Shown piece by piece: positions 28,301-39,855 of a stretch of DNA of 64,000 nt. Both the position numbers and the translations under genes were made by a program. The notes under the pieces are model-generated. The model saw only the letters and a list, made by a program, of their open reading frames with translations, was not told the DNA's origin and searched no databases. How positions within the stretch are numbered: the first letter of the stretch is position 1; every line of letters starts with the position of its first letter. The stretch is from Paraspadella gotoi (taxonomy: Eukaryota; Chaetognatha), in NCBI GenBank assembly GCA_051294375.1, contig CM119271.1, forward strand, positions 14,762,770-14,826,769. Direction: 5' to 3'.

Positions 28301-31300
28301 AGCCTCCGCCGCTTCCGCCGCTTTAGACTTTTCATTGGCCGCCCACTCGTCCTGACACAAGAGACTGATGCCCGGATCGCTCAATTGGCGCATGCTCTTT
28401 GGCGGCAGGGGTTTAAGGGAATCCTTTTCGCCCTCTTGCTCGTGTCTTTCCTTCTTAAACTTGTATTTGTTCCTAGAGAAGGAAGAATACTTTTCGGTGG
28501 CGTGCTTGTTGTTGCCGTTGCCGGCGGTGGGCGGGGCCGGGCGCGTGGGACTCTTCTGCGTCGCTTTGTCGACTTTGACCACGTTTTTGCGATTGTTGTA
28601 TCGAGTCAGACTCAAGGAGGTTGGCTTCACGAAGGATCCCGTCGTGTTGGTGGCGGAATCCATGAGGGTGACCGCGTCGCTCACGATTGGATGGTGATCA
28701 GCGTCGTCGTAGGATATACTAAAAATAATAAAACATTTTTTAATTAGTGATTATACTGAAATTAAGAAAAACATTTTGTAATTCTGCATATTAAACTTAG
28801 TAAGTATTCTGACGTTATAAAAAGACGTTTCGTAATTTATTAAAGCCAGTGATGACTTACCCAGCCACCTCTCCTTCTTCCTTGACCTTCCGTTCTCTCT
28901 CGACAACCTCATCCGCCTTCCTGGAAGATCTTTCCGCTTCGACCAAACTCTCTCTCTCCGCCTCCCGCTTTGTCACGTTGACCGGGGCCTGGGCGTGGCC
29001 GTTGCCCACGTAGGGCGTGCTTGCGTGGATGCTCTTCATCTGAGCCAACTCTCGGCGATGATGTCGTTCGAGCTCTTGGGCCTTTTCCTGCAATTTCCTT
29101 CTCACGTTCTCGTTGTCCGTCTCGATCTGCGCGATCCCTACGCTGTCCGTTTTTCTCTCGGGGGAGGAATTCTCCGACTTGACCGAGCCCGGTTTCAACG
29201 ACTCGTTCTTTCCGAGCGAAGAAGTGGATGAGGTTCGACTCCTCGGCTTGGAGTTTTCCTTGTTCGATTGAAGGGAAGAGAGAGAATCGAAACTCCCGCG
29301 CCCGGATGTACGAAACTCGGATGTTCGGGAATTGAAGTCGTTCTCGTCCCTGTATCCGTCCAATGACCTCCCTGCGTGGTCCTTCCCCAATTTTTCCACC
29401 AGCCCAGATTGCGGATTATGAATCGGGGATTTGACCAGAGTTCCCGTGCTTATTGTGCTCATGGGCGGCCCGTCCGCGCTCGGTTCTTTGCTCGTCAGCG
29501 GGATTTTTGGCAACTTGCGCCTGCGCCGCGTTCCGTCTGCGGAGGCGCTGCTGGTTGCTGACGTGGCGGATTCTATCGAGCCCGTGGAGCAATCCGAATC
29601 TGGCGTCTTAACGTCTCGCTCTCTCTGACAACTCTCTGCGTGATCTCGAGTAGCGGCCAAGTTGCTTAAAGACAATTCCAACTCTTGCAGCATCGACATT
29701 CCGGAAGTCATGACGTTGTCCGAGGGCGAGGCGCCGTTCTCTCCGACGCGCTTGTTTGACGCAGTGGGGGAAGAGAGAGGCGTGCGCGGTTGATCGAAAC
29801 TTCTCGACTTGGCGCTTCGCCCTCCGGGACCCTCTTCAGTCGACATCATCAACTGACCAGTAAAAGGATTGACCCCGACTCTTGATTTGTTGCCCATCGT
29901 CTCCTCGTCGTCCGACTTGAATGGGTTCACGTCGACCCCGTCCTGTTTGGGAGGAGAACTCACGGATAGATCGCTCAATTTTTGGAGCATGCTGTGAAAG
30001 GACAATCCACCAAGAGTCTCATTTTCCTTCTACTGGGAAAATCTTTTCGGCGAGGTTGGTGGCGTGACTGGAGGGGGTTTGGGAGAAATGGGGGAGAGCG
30101 GATGTTTTACAGACTGAGGATAAAGATTCGGGAAATCTGTGGGAGATGAGGATGTCGGGCTCGATGTGGCGATCGTCTCTGAGTATCTTAAAATTTTGGG
30201 GGATGAGGAGGAAGTGGAAGTGGAAGAATCTAGGGAAAGGTGGCAAGAAAGCGGTGGGCGTGGTGGGCGAGGGGGAACTTTTTCCTCGATCGGAATGTCA
30301 GGAACTGGTTTCTCTTTATTTCTCAGCGGCCGTGGAGGAGTTTTCACTTCTCTCGGCAACTTATCTTGAGTTGGTTCTTTTTGAGCTAACGGCGCGGGTT
30401 CTTTGGTTTTAACCTGATCATCTTTTTCCTTGGCCGAATTGACTTCGCCGTTGTCTTTTTTGTTGAAGCCAAACCCGGCGAACAAGCCCGCGTTTTTAAA
30501 CTTATTGCCCATTTTGTTCATTCCCACCATGAGTGATCCTAATGGCTCTTCAATTTTTTCGCCCATTTTCTCTGAAATATCAAAAGATATTTTAGAGTCT
30601 TTCTCTGACACCTTTTCCTGATTGAGAAGTGGTTTAGACTCGTTGCCGCAACTCAGACCATCGTTTTTACCGAGTACTTCGTTTCTCGCGGAAACGCCGG
30701 CGTACGATATTGCACGCGGTTGCGTTTTAATCTCTAAATCTTTAGCGACTCCGGCCGTTATGGGCTTCAAGTTTTGTATATTTGAATCTGCCGTACCGCA
30801 ACACGATATTGCCTTTGCAATTCCAACGAATGATTGATCATCATAGATGTCTCCCTCGGGTCCGTGCTCATTGGCGTAAATTAATTTGCTCGTGTCTTCG
30901 TGAGAAATATTTTGCAGGGAAGGGTCTTCCTTTCCGCTAAAGCGCTCCGAATGAGGCAAAGAAACTGCGGAAGCGGAACACAGATATTCCCTTGGGAATG
31001 CGTTGTCAGAATTTAGTTTTCTACAACTGGATTCTGGCGAGGTGGAAAGAGCTGCTACCAATGATGCGCTATCCGTCTGTAGGTATAACTCGGGCAATTT
31101 GTCGTCCGTCGGGGGAACGTGCGAACCCCGATTGGTTCCCCTCGCAGATTCCGTCGCATCTTCCGTGAAAGCCTCCGCGGAATAAGTGAGTCCACCCAGT
31201 TTCCTTTCGAGGCTGGAAAAACTTTCCGCCGACGCGGAAAAGGGAATCGAATCTTCGGAATTATCTTGGATGGAGACGTCGTTCTTGGAATGCGTCTTCT

Positions 31301-33990
31301 TGTTATCCTTCAATTTAGGCGGCGATGTCGATCCCCCACCAGCTTCGGAGTAATCGGAGATCGATCTCGCGGCGCTCACGTAATCCGATTGATCGCTGAC
31401 CGAAGAGCGGAATCCGTTGCTGCAATCCGACTGATCGCTCACCGAAGAGCGAATGCCCGTTCTCAAGAATAATTTATCGTCTTCTTTGAAATCGCTGACT
31501 GCCTCGGATTCGTAAGCTTCGTCGTTATCTTCCGAATATTTTCCTTCAGTACTGATGTTGGAGAGGCTCTCTAAACTGGGAACTCTTTTGAAGGAATTCT
31601 CGTCGTCCGCTTCTGATTTGGCGGGAATTTTCGGCGCCAAATTGGAAGATTGATTCGATTGAATCTGCTCCTTGCTCCCATTCTCCGCTTTACTTCCCAT
31701 CAACGCGTTGACCACGTCCATTCTAGCTCCTTCGACCTTGGACCCCTTTTCGGACAAAAACATTCCCAAACGAATACCTAATTGTGAGATATCATCACTG
31801 GCTTCAGCTCTTCTTAATTTGGATAAACCGAAAGATTTGAGGAAATCTTCGTCGGATTCGTTAGATTTAGGATTTTTATTATCGAAACCATTGTTGCTGT
31901 CTTGAGATTTGTGAAGATCCTTATTCTCGACGACCGAATTCTCGGATTTAGGTTTGCTCTCCTCGATGGCTCTGGCGAAGGCGCCGTCGATATCGGGATC
32001 CTCTTCCTCCAACTCGCTCGTCTCCTCGGCGTCATCGTCGGCTTCCTCCGTGGCGCCGCTTCCGTCGCTGTCGTAATCCTCCCTCGAACCTTTGGTCGCC
32101 GGAACTCTCTTCGGCCCAATCTCCCCGTCCACCGAGGTCTTTCTCGACATCTCGAGCAACTCCTCTTGAGCGGCTTCTTCTAACGAAGGAGAGACGTCCA
32201 TGATGGGCGACAACTCATTGACGGGAGACCAGTCCGACGTCACCGAAGGAGGTTTGATCTTCGGTCGACGCAAAGCGGCCAATTCTTCGTTTTGAAGACA
32301 TTCGTCGTCGAAACTGAATTCATTTTTAAAAACGGAATCGTTGATTTCCGAAATATCGAGAGGCGATGAATTGTCGGAATTATCGAAAACTTCAGATTCG
32401 CTCGAATTCAATCTCTCATCATCATTCGGTAAATTTAAATTCTCCTTCGCTTCCTCTTTCCTTTCCACTCCCATAGGCTCGGGCGCCTGATTATCCACGA
32501 CGCTCGATTTATTATCAGTCTCCGTTTTGCCGATGATATTGGAATTCGTCTGCTGAATAAAACTGACGACGTTTTTCACCGAGGACACTTCCTGAGTTCG
32601 AGAAGACAACGTCGTGCGAATGAGTGAATCGGAAGTGAGAGACTTGAGCGTTTCGGCTCCGCTGGAGATTGAGGCGACGAAATTTCCAAAACTAGCCAAA
32701 CCTCGACTTTCATTTTGTGAGGATTTCGTCGTTGGGTTTTTACTCAAAGGGGATTCGGTATTTTTGTTTGAGGGAGTAACTTTGTTTTTGGTCGTGGGAA
32801 TATTCGTTGCGTTGGTTACAGGAGGAATTTGGTTACCGGTTGGTGTAGGAACTGTGATTTTAAGTGTGGTTTTGGTAGATAGGGTATCGCTATTTTTAGT
32901 GGACACTGGTGCGGAGCTCTTTGTCGAGGGGACCGGAGTTATTTGGCTGGTTTTGGTCGTTGGTTGCGACACAAGAGAAACATTTTTATTCGTGACTGGA
33001 GGAGCGTTTTGGGATGTGGACAATGAACTCTTATCCGTGATTGGAGGTGAAGAAGTCGACGAGTATGAAGTATTTTTATTGTTTTTATTCATTTTAAAAG
33101 TTTCCTCTTCAATATTTGAAGTGTCAGTTTTGGTCTTCATTAATTTCGCAGAGTGATTGTCGTTTTTTGTCCCAACGGTTCCGCCACTCGGCAAAGGCTC
33201 CGAAATCTTCTCATCATTGGCCGAGACATTTCCAGCCCTCGCGATCGAAGACGTCGCCGAATCGGAGGATTTCCCCATCAACTCGTCGCTGAGATCTTTC
33301 TCCGTCAAAGATCTCACATCCTCGAAGACCTTCTCCGGCGAAACGAGGCTTCGCTCCGCCTCATCTCCGCCCACCGGATTGGAGGGTCTTTCCGGCGCCG
33401 AGAGTATCTTGCTCGGGCCGGATTTTCGATGCCCCTTGCTCCGGCTTCGATGATGCGAGGACTCTCCTCCGGTTTGAGTCTCGCAAGTCATGGGTTTTAT
33501 GATTATTGAGGATTGGCGACTCTGCAAGGATTTGGCCCGTTGCATGACGGAGGCGATGTGATTGATCTCTTCTTCCGTCAGGTGACCCATGTCGGGTCCC
33601 TCGTTGCCCGGAGGAGGCGGCGCCGGCGCCCTTTCTCCGTCGGCTCCGGATGACGAGGGAGTCGGGCCGACATTGTCGGACGCCTCTTGATTGGCGAAGC
33701 CGGACGATGAGCCGACGAAACCGCCGACGAGACCGCCGATTCTGCCGGAGGATCCGAATTGAGCGGAACCTCGACGAATCAAGTTGGAGGCGCTGACGGA
33801 GGCGGTGACGCTATCGAGTGCCCCGCCCACCGTGGAAGAGAGCGAGCCAAAGGCGGCACGGTTCGGGGATTTGGGTCTGTCGGAGTCGGCGCCGCCGGGA
33901 TTGGGCGACTCTCGCGACGGGCTCCGTCCGGCTTTGGGTGAACCGCTCGAAGGAGCGCTAAGCATGTCGTTGAAAAATGTCCAACTCGGC

Positions 33991-33992
<2 letters not shown>
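25309..33992 (-). CDS. Fife: Fife/Piccolo-like active-zone scaffold with PDZ and C2 domains
   Basis: Four exons: 33992-30034, 29991-28861, 28718-25970, 25614-25309, joining in phase to about 2714 residues. Exon 1 starts with a serine/proline-rich region containing LTEEEINHIASVMQRAKSLQ, resembling the first Rab3-binding helix of RIM/Piccolo/Fife proteins, followed by about 1150 low-complexity residues. Exon 2 adds two NPF motifs (VNPFKSDDEE, VNPFTGQ). Exon 3 has a charged helix rich in K/R/E (about residues 1895-1975) and a PDZ domain (about 2187-2285; GYGVRLIGGK, GDQVLEWNGVSLTGK). Exons 3-4 encode one C2 domain (about 2574-2700; NPFVKVYLLPGR, TKTLNPEWNQTLVYSPV, NDFLGEV). Such proteins organise Ca2+ channels and vesicles at the presynaptic active zone. 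No zinc finger and no second C2 are seen. The intron joining exons 1 and 2 is only 42 bp, so that junction is the least certain. Confidence 0.85.
25784..25927 (+). repeat. R1 repeat, 3' part
   Basis: GGGACCTGCTATGTCATTATCTTGTAAGA through CCTGTCCAAAGTCAGGGGCAAGATAGCTTATTTATTAAATGAATGG to ATTGGTTGTACCAATTTCATA matches the 3' half of the long R1 copies closely. It lies in the last intron of the Fife-like gene. Confidence 0.8.
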
Positions 33993-34024
<32 letters not shown>

Positions 34025-34969
34025 GGGATGAGGGATATCAAGACAAAGGTTTGGTCATATTCGCCAGTGAGTCAGTGAAACTCGCCGATTGGATCAATGA
34101 CGATATAAACAGCAAAAAAGCCTATTTATTATTTAAGCAGTATAATCGGGAATGTGTTTGTTATAAATTTAGGAGTACATTTTTTGCTTCCTGTGGAAAT
34201 AATAATAATAAAAAAAGAAGAAAAATATGTCGTGAAATTGGTCATTTAAACAAGGATTTGTTTCATTTATAAATGATGTATGAAACACTAATAGTAAACG
34301 AAAACACTATTACGCTTCGATGATGTAAAAGATAGTTACTTAGTACCATTTTAATTGAGATTCTTCTTTTTGTAAACAAAGAGTAATTGTTTAAGCGTTA
34401 TTCATTTGAATGTATGAACCAGCGAAACAGATTAAGTCGCAAACAATGAATAACAATACTGTAACGATTGCAGTATCCGTAACAAAAAAAGTTGTTATAT
34501 TTCATACGCTCTATTTAAACTCAAAATAATTTACCTATATTTAGAAATATGTGTTATATAGGAAATTCAAGTTAATTGCATCAAAAATTATCAAACGTTA
34601 CATTGCATTGCAATGCACACTAGGAAAAATTCATTGTAAATGTGAAATAAAACTGTTATAACATTTATTATATTTTCCACGTCATGAAAATATCAAGGAG
34701 ATAAACTATATCTTTCCAGGAATTAAAATAAGAGTGAGTATTGAATTGGTTCCTAAACCATTCATTTCAATTCAAGTCTCAACTTTACAAACTCATACAT
34801 ACTTTTTATTTTTGAAAGTAATGGAACGACATCTGGTAAGGTCATCTCCCTTTCGGATGATCCATCGGTCTATAAAGACGAATCAACAGCTCGCCCACCT
34901 TCACATCACGTCAAAACAAAAGACCAAAAAATTCGAAACAAAAAAACAACAATCAAAATAACAACGGGG
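33993..34969. other. Intergenic with (ATG)n microsatellite
   Basis: An (ATG)n run at 33993-34023 directly abuts the Fife-like start codon; on the transcript it reads (CAT)n before the ATG. The rest is AT-rich with no recognised gene. A 75-codon plus-strand frame at 34734-34961 has no recognisable content. Confidence 0.65.
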
Positions 34970-36612
34970 TCAATAGGTGGCGTTAAATTTGCTCTTGGAC
35001 AAAGCCTTCATCCTCATGAAAAACATGACCCTCGTCTTGGACCGGATGTAAGCGACGGCGGACATCCGGTTGGACCCTTCGTAAAACATCAAGTCCGTCG
35101 TCAGAAAATGGGGGAAGTTTCGTTTGAGGAAATTCTCCAACTGAGAGTAGAAGATGTCTTTGGCCGAGGCTTCTTTGGCGGAGACGAAGCCGAGGTCGAA
35201 GCAAGTCTGACTGATGACCTTCACCACGTCGTATAAGAGAGAACTGGGGAATGAGGGATGGAGTATTTGGATAAGATGAGATGGAATAAGATGGAGATGG
35301 AATCAATAGAGGAACTTAATTTAAGCGATAAAACAAACATAAAAAATCTTAAAAGTATTGTGATCTCGCCACACTTAATGAAAAAATCATAAAAGCTCAA
35401 TGTATTCGATTTTCCCTTCTTGATTTGGAACACTCGAGTTATCTATTAAACCGCTTGATCGATTTTGATAAAATTTATACACATCGATTCGTTTTTTAAA
35501 AGACTTTATTTTTCTTATGAAATTGGTACAACCAATATAAAAATTATATTATTATTATTATATAATTTTTAAAATTATTTTTATGGAGCATCTGGAATTT
35601 AAAGTTATAAAGTGGCGCATAATCCAATTGTAATTAATTTCCATTTCCTCATCCCACACCTGAGCAACTTATTTGCGGCGCTCCCCTTGGTAAGCGATTG
35701 TTCCAACGGAAATTCTCTGACGGCGTCGATTTTCGCCTGAGTCGCCGATGTCATCGTCATTTCCATTGACGCGGCGTCGTTTAGCGTCAAAACGGCGCCA
35801 TGATTCGAGGACGGCCCGGCATCGAGTAATCTAGTCCGCGCCGTGGGCGACGAAGACGTCTCGGCGCCGTTGGACCCGTAAAAGAAATTAGAGGCGGAAT
35901 CGTTCGTCGACGTCGGTTGAGGATCTTCGACCCAAACGTCGTCGTCGAGGGCGTCGTCGTCCGTCTCAGCGCCGCCGCCGACGACGCCGCCGCCATCCGC
36001 GGCAACGTCCACCTTTACGACCGGCGCCTCCTCGTCGCCCAATTGACGCCGCTGATTGGAAGACAATTTTATTTCCTCCGTGTCGCCAGCGGCGCTGGTG
36101 GCGGCGCTGTTGGCGACTCCGGTGGCGCCGCGATCCGCGGGCGAACAGTTTTCGGAAGAGCGCCGGATTTTAAATGAAGGCGGCGAGGCGGCGGCGCCGC
36201 CGGAAAAGTCGATGAGTCGGTCGCGTCTATGATCGAGACTTCGCTTTCGACGCGATCGGTGGACGGAGGCGTCGCCGGCGCCGTTGGAAGAAAGAAAAGA
36301 CGGAGCGGCGCCGGTCTGTTCCTGGTGAAGATGACGGTGTTGTTGAAAGAGAGGTTGGTTGCGGACGCTGGAAATGGACGGATCGACGACGAGCTCGACG
36401 TCGTCGCCGACCGGCGCCAAGTCTCCGCGGGCGTAGAGGTCGCAGAGGTGGCGCTTGCCCGTGAAGCGACGTCCCTCGCGAGTCTCCACCAAGACGAAGA
36501 TGTTGGCGTCGGTGAGGGAGCCGATCTTCATCGCCGCCTCCATCAACACCGTCGCGAAGGAATACTCTAGACTCTGAAGGTGGCTCACCAACTCCATCAA
36601 GTTCGTCGACAT
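34970..36612 (-). CDS. Tandem family member A (MADS-like N-terminus, unknown C-terminal domain)
   Basis: Two exons: 36612-35660 and 35243-34970, joining in phase to 408 residues. The N-terminal 75 residues carry the family module: a helix with LMEAAMKIGSLTD, a hydrophobic strand NIFVLVETREGRRF, then GKRHLCDLYARGDL. A long low-complexity middle (Asp/Ala/Ser/Gly-rich) follows. The C-terminal 90 residues (VISQTCFDLGF to KALSKSKF) align with the C-terminal domain of members B-D by position and pattern, but the motifs most conserved there (NRLSTSACYEFGK, IPNGRPEGGQTF) are replaced. This is the most diverged of the four copies. I do not recognise the family; see findings for the MADS comparison. 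Confidence 0.8.
35517..35550 (-). repeat. R1 terminal fragment
   Basis: ATGAAATTGGTACAACCAATATAAAAATTAT, the reversed terminus of R1, lies in the single intron of family member A. Confidence 0.6.
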
Positions 36613-37599
36613 CCTTTATTGTTTTTTTTTTTTAGTGTCACGCGAATTTTGAGAAAGAGAGAAAACAAGAGAAGAGGCTTGGATAACAGGCTTGGATAAC
36701 AGGCTTGGATAAAAACCAATTATGAAAAAAAATTATTGTAACCGATTGGTGGATGATTGGGGAGCGGGAGCGGGAGCGGGAAAGCAAAAAAAAATAAGGG
36801 GGGGGGGAGGAAAGATGAGAAAGATAAAAATTTGGAAGCAGCGAAGGAGAACGAATTTCATCGGACCAGAAAAAAAAATAAATTTGGGAGAAATTAGATT
36901 TATAGTCGCAATAAATTCTACGATGCTAAATTGGATCAAAACAAATTCTCCTTTAGAAAGGAAAAAAAAAACCCGTAAGATTTAAATAGATGAATTTAAA
37001 AAAACAAAAAAAATGATAATCAAATCCGATAATTTTCAAACTGGAAAGATCGAAATCAAACAAACTAAGGGCGCTACTACGTTAATTTCGAAACTACGCC
37101 ATCTTTTTCGGACGAAAGTCATGAACGACAAAATATAACAAAATATAATTCGTTATGATAATAGAAATTGTCAATAAATTAATTCTTCCTCTTCGGGGAA
37201 AAAGGAAATCAAACGGGGAGGCAACGACCGCTCGACGCTTATCTCGCGGAACTCAAGTTTCGAGGGGATGATGTCGAAGGGGAGGGGATGATGTCGGAGG
37301 GGAGGGACGATGATGTAGAAGGGGAGGGGATGATGTAGTAAGAAATGATGTAGAAGGGGATGGGGATGATGTAGAAGGGGGAGGGATGATTGAGTAGGGG
37401 AAGGGAAAGATGTAGAAGGGGGTGGGGATGATGTAGAAGGGGAGGGGATGATGTAGTAGGGGATGATGTAAAAGGGGAGGGGATGATGTAAAAGGGGTAG
37501 GGATGATGTAGAAAGGGGCGGGTCAATTTCACCTCAATATGCAAACTCCCCTTTAAGAAACGTGAAAATAAAACCAGATTCAATTGTTTTTCACGTCAC

Positions 37600-37637
<38 letters not shown>
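36613..37637. repeat. Spacer with purine-rich minisatellite
   Basis: Between family members A and B. From about 37257 to 37518 the plus strand is a degenerate minisatellite built on GATGATGTAGAAGGGGAGGG, with units of about 14-30 bp. At 37605-37637 a CT run directly abuts the stop codon of member B. The part next to member A (36613-37200) is AT-rich, with a G run near 36797-36810, and holds nothing recognised. Confidence 0.8.
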
Positions 37638-37639
<2 letters not shown>

Positions 37640-39481
37640 ACCGCGCCGGGTTCTTCTTCATTCCCCTGCAGGTGTAGCCCGACCGCGCGGCCTTCCGCAG
37701 CATTCCCATGAAGGAAAACTGAGTCCCTCTCTCGGGATTCCCGTTGGGGATCATCACGTTCAAAAACTTGGCGAGATTTTGGAATTGAAGGATCCACCGA
37801 TCGAAGTTGGCTTTGAGGAAGTTCTTGGAGGTCTCTTCCGTCACGTCGGGCGGGCGAAACTCGGCGAGCCCTTTGCCGAAGTCGTAGCAGACGGAGACGG
37901 CGAGGCGGTTCTGTACGCTGCCCTTCATGTAGACCGATGGGTCGGACACGGCGGAGAAGGCGACCTTTTATTAACAAAAACTTTGTTAAATTATTCATTA
38001 AATATAAACCACAAACAAAGACAATCATTTAACATTGTCAAGCACAAGGCAATGGACTCGATATCACATGAATTGATTCACAAATTAATTAATGTCTTTC
38101 GTCTAATCTAAATGTTTATCTCACCAATTTCGTTTCCGAGATTCGCGCCTGCACTCGATTAACCACATCGTCCCATCCCACGACTCCGTCATCGCCGGCC
38201 CTCAATTCAGCCGGCCAATCGACGGCCTCTTCGAGTCCCGACGCCGCCGTCAAAAGACCCGAAGCCGTCGACGCCGCTTCGTCAGCGTCGAGAGAGACGA
38301 GGGGAATGTCGCCGACGCCGACCGACGCCGGTTCAGTCTTGCATCCTTCCTCGGCGCCTCTGGAGCGTTTGGCCGGGGAGAGAGAGTTGTCGGCCATGGT
38401 TCGATCGTTGTGTCTTTTCCCGTTTCTGGAGGAAGAGGGCGACGGGCCGTTCCATCGACGGACGCCGCGAGGAGGAACGAAGGCGCGGAACGAGTCGTCG
38501 AAGATCGTCTCCGTCACGTCGCCGAAGGGGAAGCGTTCGTGGAGAGCGGAGATGGAAGGGTCGATCTCGTACTCGACGTCCGTCGACTACGGAAATAAAA
38601 AAAAACATAGCGCATAAAATGACTGGAAATCGAATTAGCATATTGCAGTCAACGAAGTTCTTGTAAAAGAAAAACATATTCGTTTGAATTACATCGATGC
38701 TTTTCAAAAATTGATGACGTAAAAAAACTAATCGCTACAGGATTGAGAGAAAATTTGGGAGTTTTAAATCTTTGACGCAGTAGGGGAGAACCTTTGTCAT
38801 AGGGACCGGATTGAAAATTTTAAAAAGAAAAGAAGGAAAACGAGATAAAGCTATAAAGCTATACTAAATTAGATAGACGTACTGCAAATTTCACTGAGTC
38901 GTCTGTAATGTGATGTCATCGCTTTGATGTGAAATATTTGCTTAAGCATTTATAAAATGTTCGTCTTGAGGCGACTTACCACCGGTCTTTCTCTCTAAAC
39001 CCTTCCTCTCTCCTCTTTCTCCGAGCCGGTCTATCCACACGGTCACTTTGCCCTAGCTTTGGCAATGACCTTAGATTGACCGGTGGTAAGTCGCCTCAGT
39101 CTTTGCATTAATTATAACTAGTAAGATTTATTTAAACATAGTTGATATTACTATTAAATATTTAATTAATTCTGGCAAAATCTTAGTATGTAAAAAAAAA
39201 AATCGTAAGATTTCAAACGCAATCTTGAAGCTGTTAATGGGTTCATCAAATTGACTTTCCGTTCCACTCACGTGAGCGGCCAGAGATCCGTTGAGGTAAG
39301 AATCACAAAGATGTCGCTTCCCCGAAAACTTCCTCCCTTGCGGCGTCTCGATGAGGAAGAAGATGTTAGCGTCGGTGAGGTTGCTCAACTTCATCGCCGC
39401 CTCCATGAGGACAGAGGCGAAGGAGAGTTCCATGCTTTGTATCTGATTGACGAGACCGAGAAGACTAGAGGCCGACGCCAT
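37638..39481 (-). CDS. Tandem family member B
   Basis: Three exons: 39481-39272, 38586-38125, 37964-37638, joining in phase 0 at both junctions to 332 residues. Exon 1 holds the N-terminal module almost alone (LLGLVNQIQSMELSFASVLM, LSNLTDANIFFLIETPQGRKF, GKRHLCDSYLNGSL). Exon 2 starts with DVEYEIDPSISALHERF, aligning with the same region of C and D, and continues with a variable middle containing a nuclear-localisation-like SPAKRSR. Exon 3 is the C-terminal domain: SVQNRLAVSVCYDFGKGLAE, FDRWILQFQNLAKFLN, IPNGNPERGTQFSFMGMLRK. The C-terminal domain is clearly homologous to those of C and D. Function unknown. Intron 1 contains the 132-bp MITE. Confidence 0.88.
38967..39098. mobile_element. 132-bp MITE with perfect 21-bp terminal inverted repeats
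   Basis: TGAGGCGACTTACCACCGGTC at 38967-38987 is the exact reverse complement of 39078-39098. The element is flanked on both sides by GTCT (38963-38966 and 39099-39102), a likely 4-bp target-site duplication. The interior is pyrimidine-rich with no coding capacity, so it is non-autonomous. It sits in intron 1 of family member B. The perfect ends suggest recent insertion. Confidence 0.88.
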
Positions 39482-39855
39482 CACGAAAAGGGGGGGAGGG
39501 AAGAGATGAGGGAGAGGGGAAGAGTCTAACGTTGGCTGAGAAAAATAGAAAAAAAAAAGAGGAGATGGAGTCAAATGGGAGTCGATGGGGCTTAATCTCG
39601 AAATTGGGGGAAACAAAAAACATCACAGAGGAAACATCGGGAGATTGGAAAGGAAAAAAAAAACTTAATCTCTTGTGAAGACGGAGCTCCAATTTTAAGG
39701 AAACAACAAAGAGATATTATTTGGTATAACTTTCGACAAATGATGTTCACACACTCGCAAGATAAAAAAATAATAATTACATCTCAGCACGAAAGAATCA
39801 ATCAATCAATACATGGACTAAAAGAGGGAGATATACACACACCGATATGTTCACG
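39482..39855. other. Short spacer between family members B and C
   Basis: 374 bp of AT-rich sequence with no recognised element; it must hold the member C 3' end and the member B promoter or 5' UTR. Confidence 0.6.

Noticed and set aside
27398-28747. Long plus-strand open frame (449 codons) opposite Fife exon 3
   Set aside because: It is the complement of a well-supported exon. Its composition mirrors the antisense of K/E/R-rich codons (poly-Leu/Phe) and it shows no domain.
37239-37583. Minus-strand frame with repeated HHP-F-type peptide
   Set aside because: It is a translation of the purine-rich minisatellite; the repetitive peptide follows from the DNA repeat and not from coding constraint.
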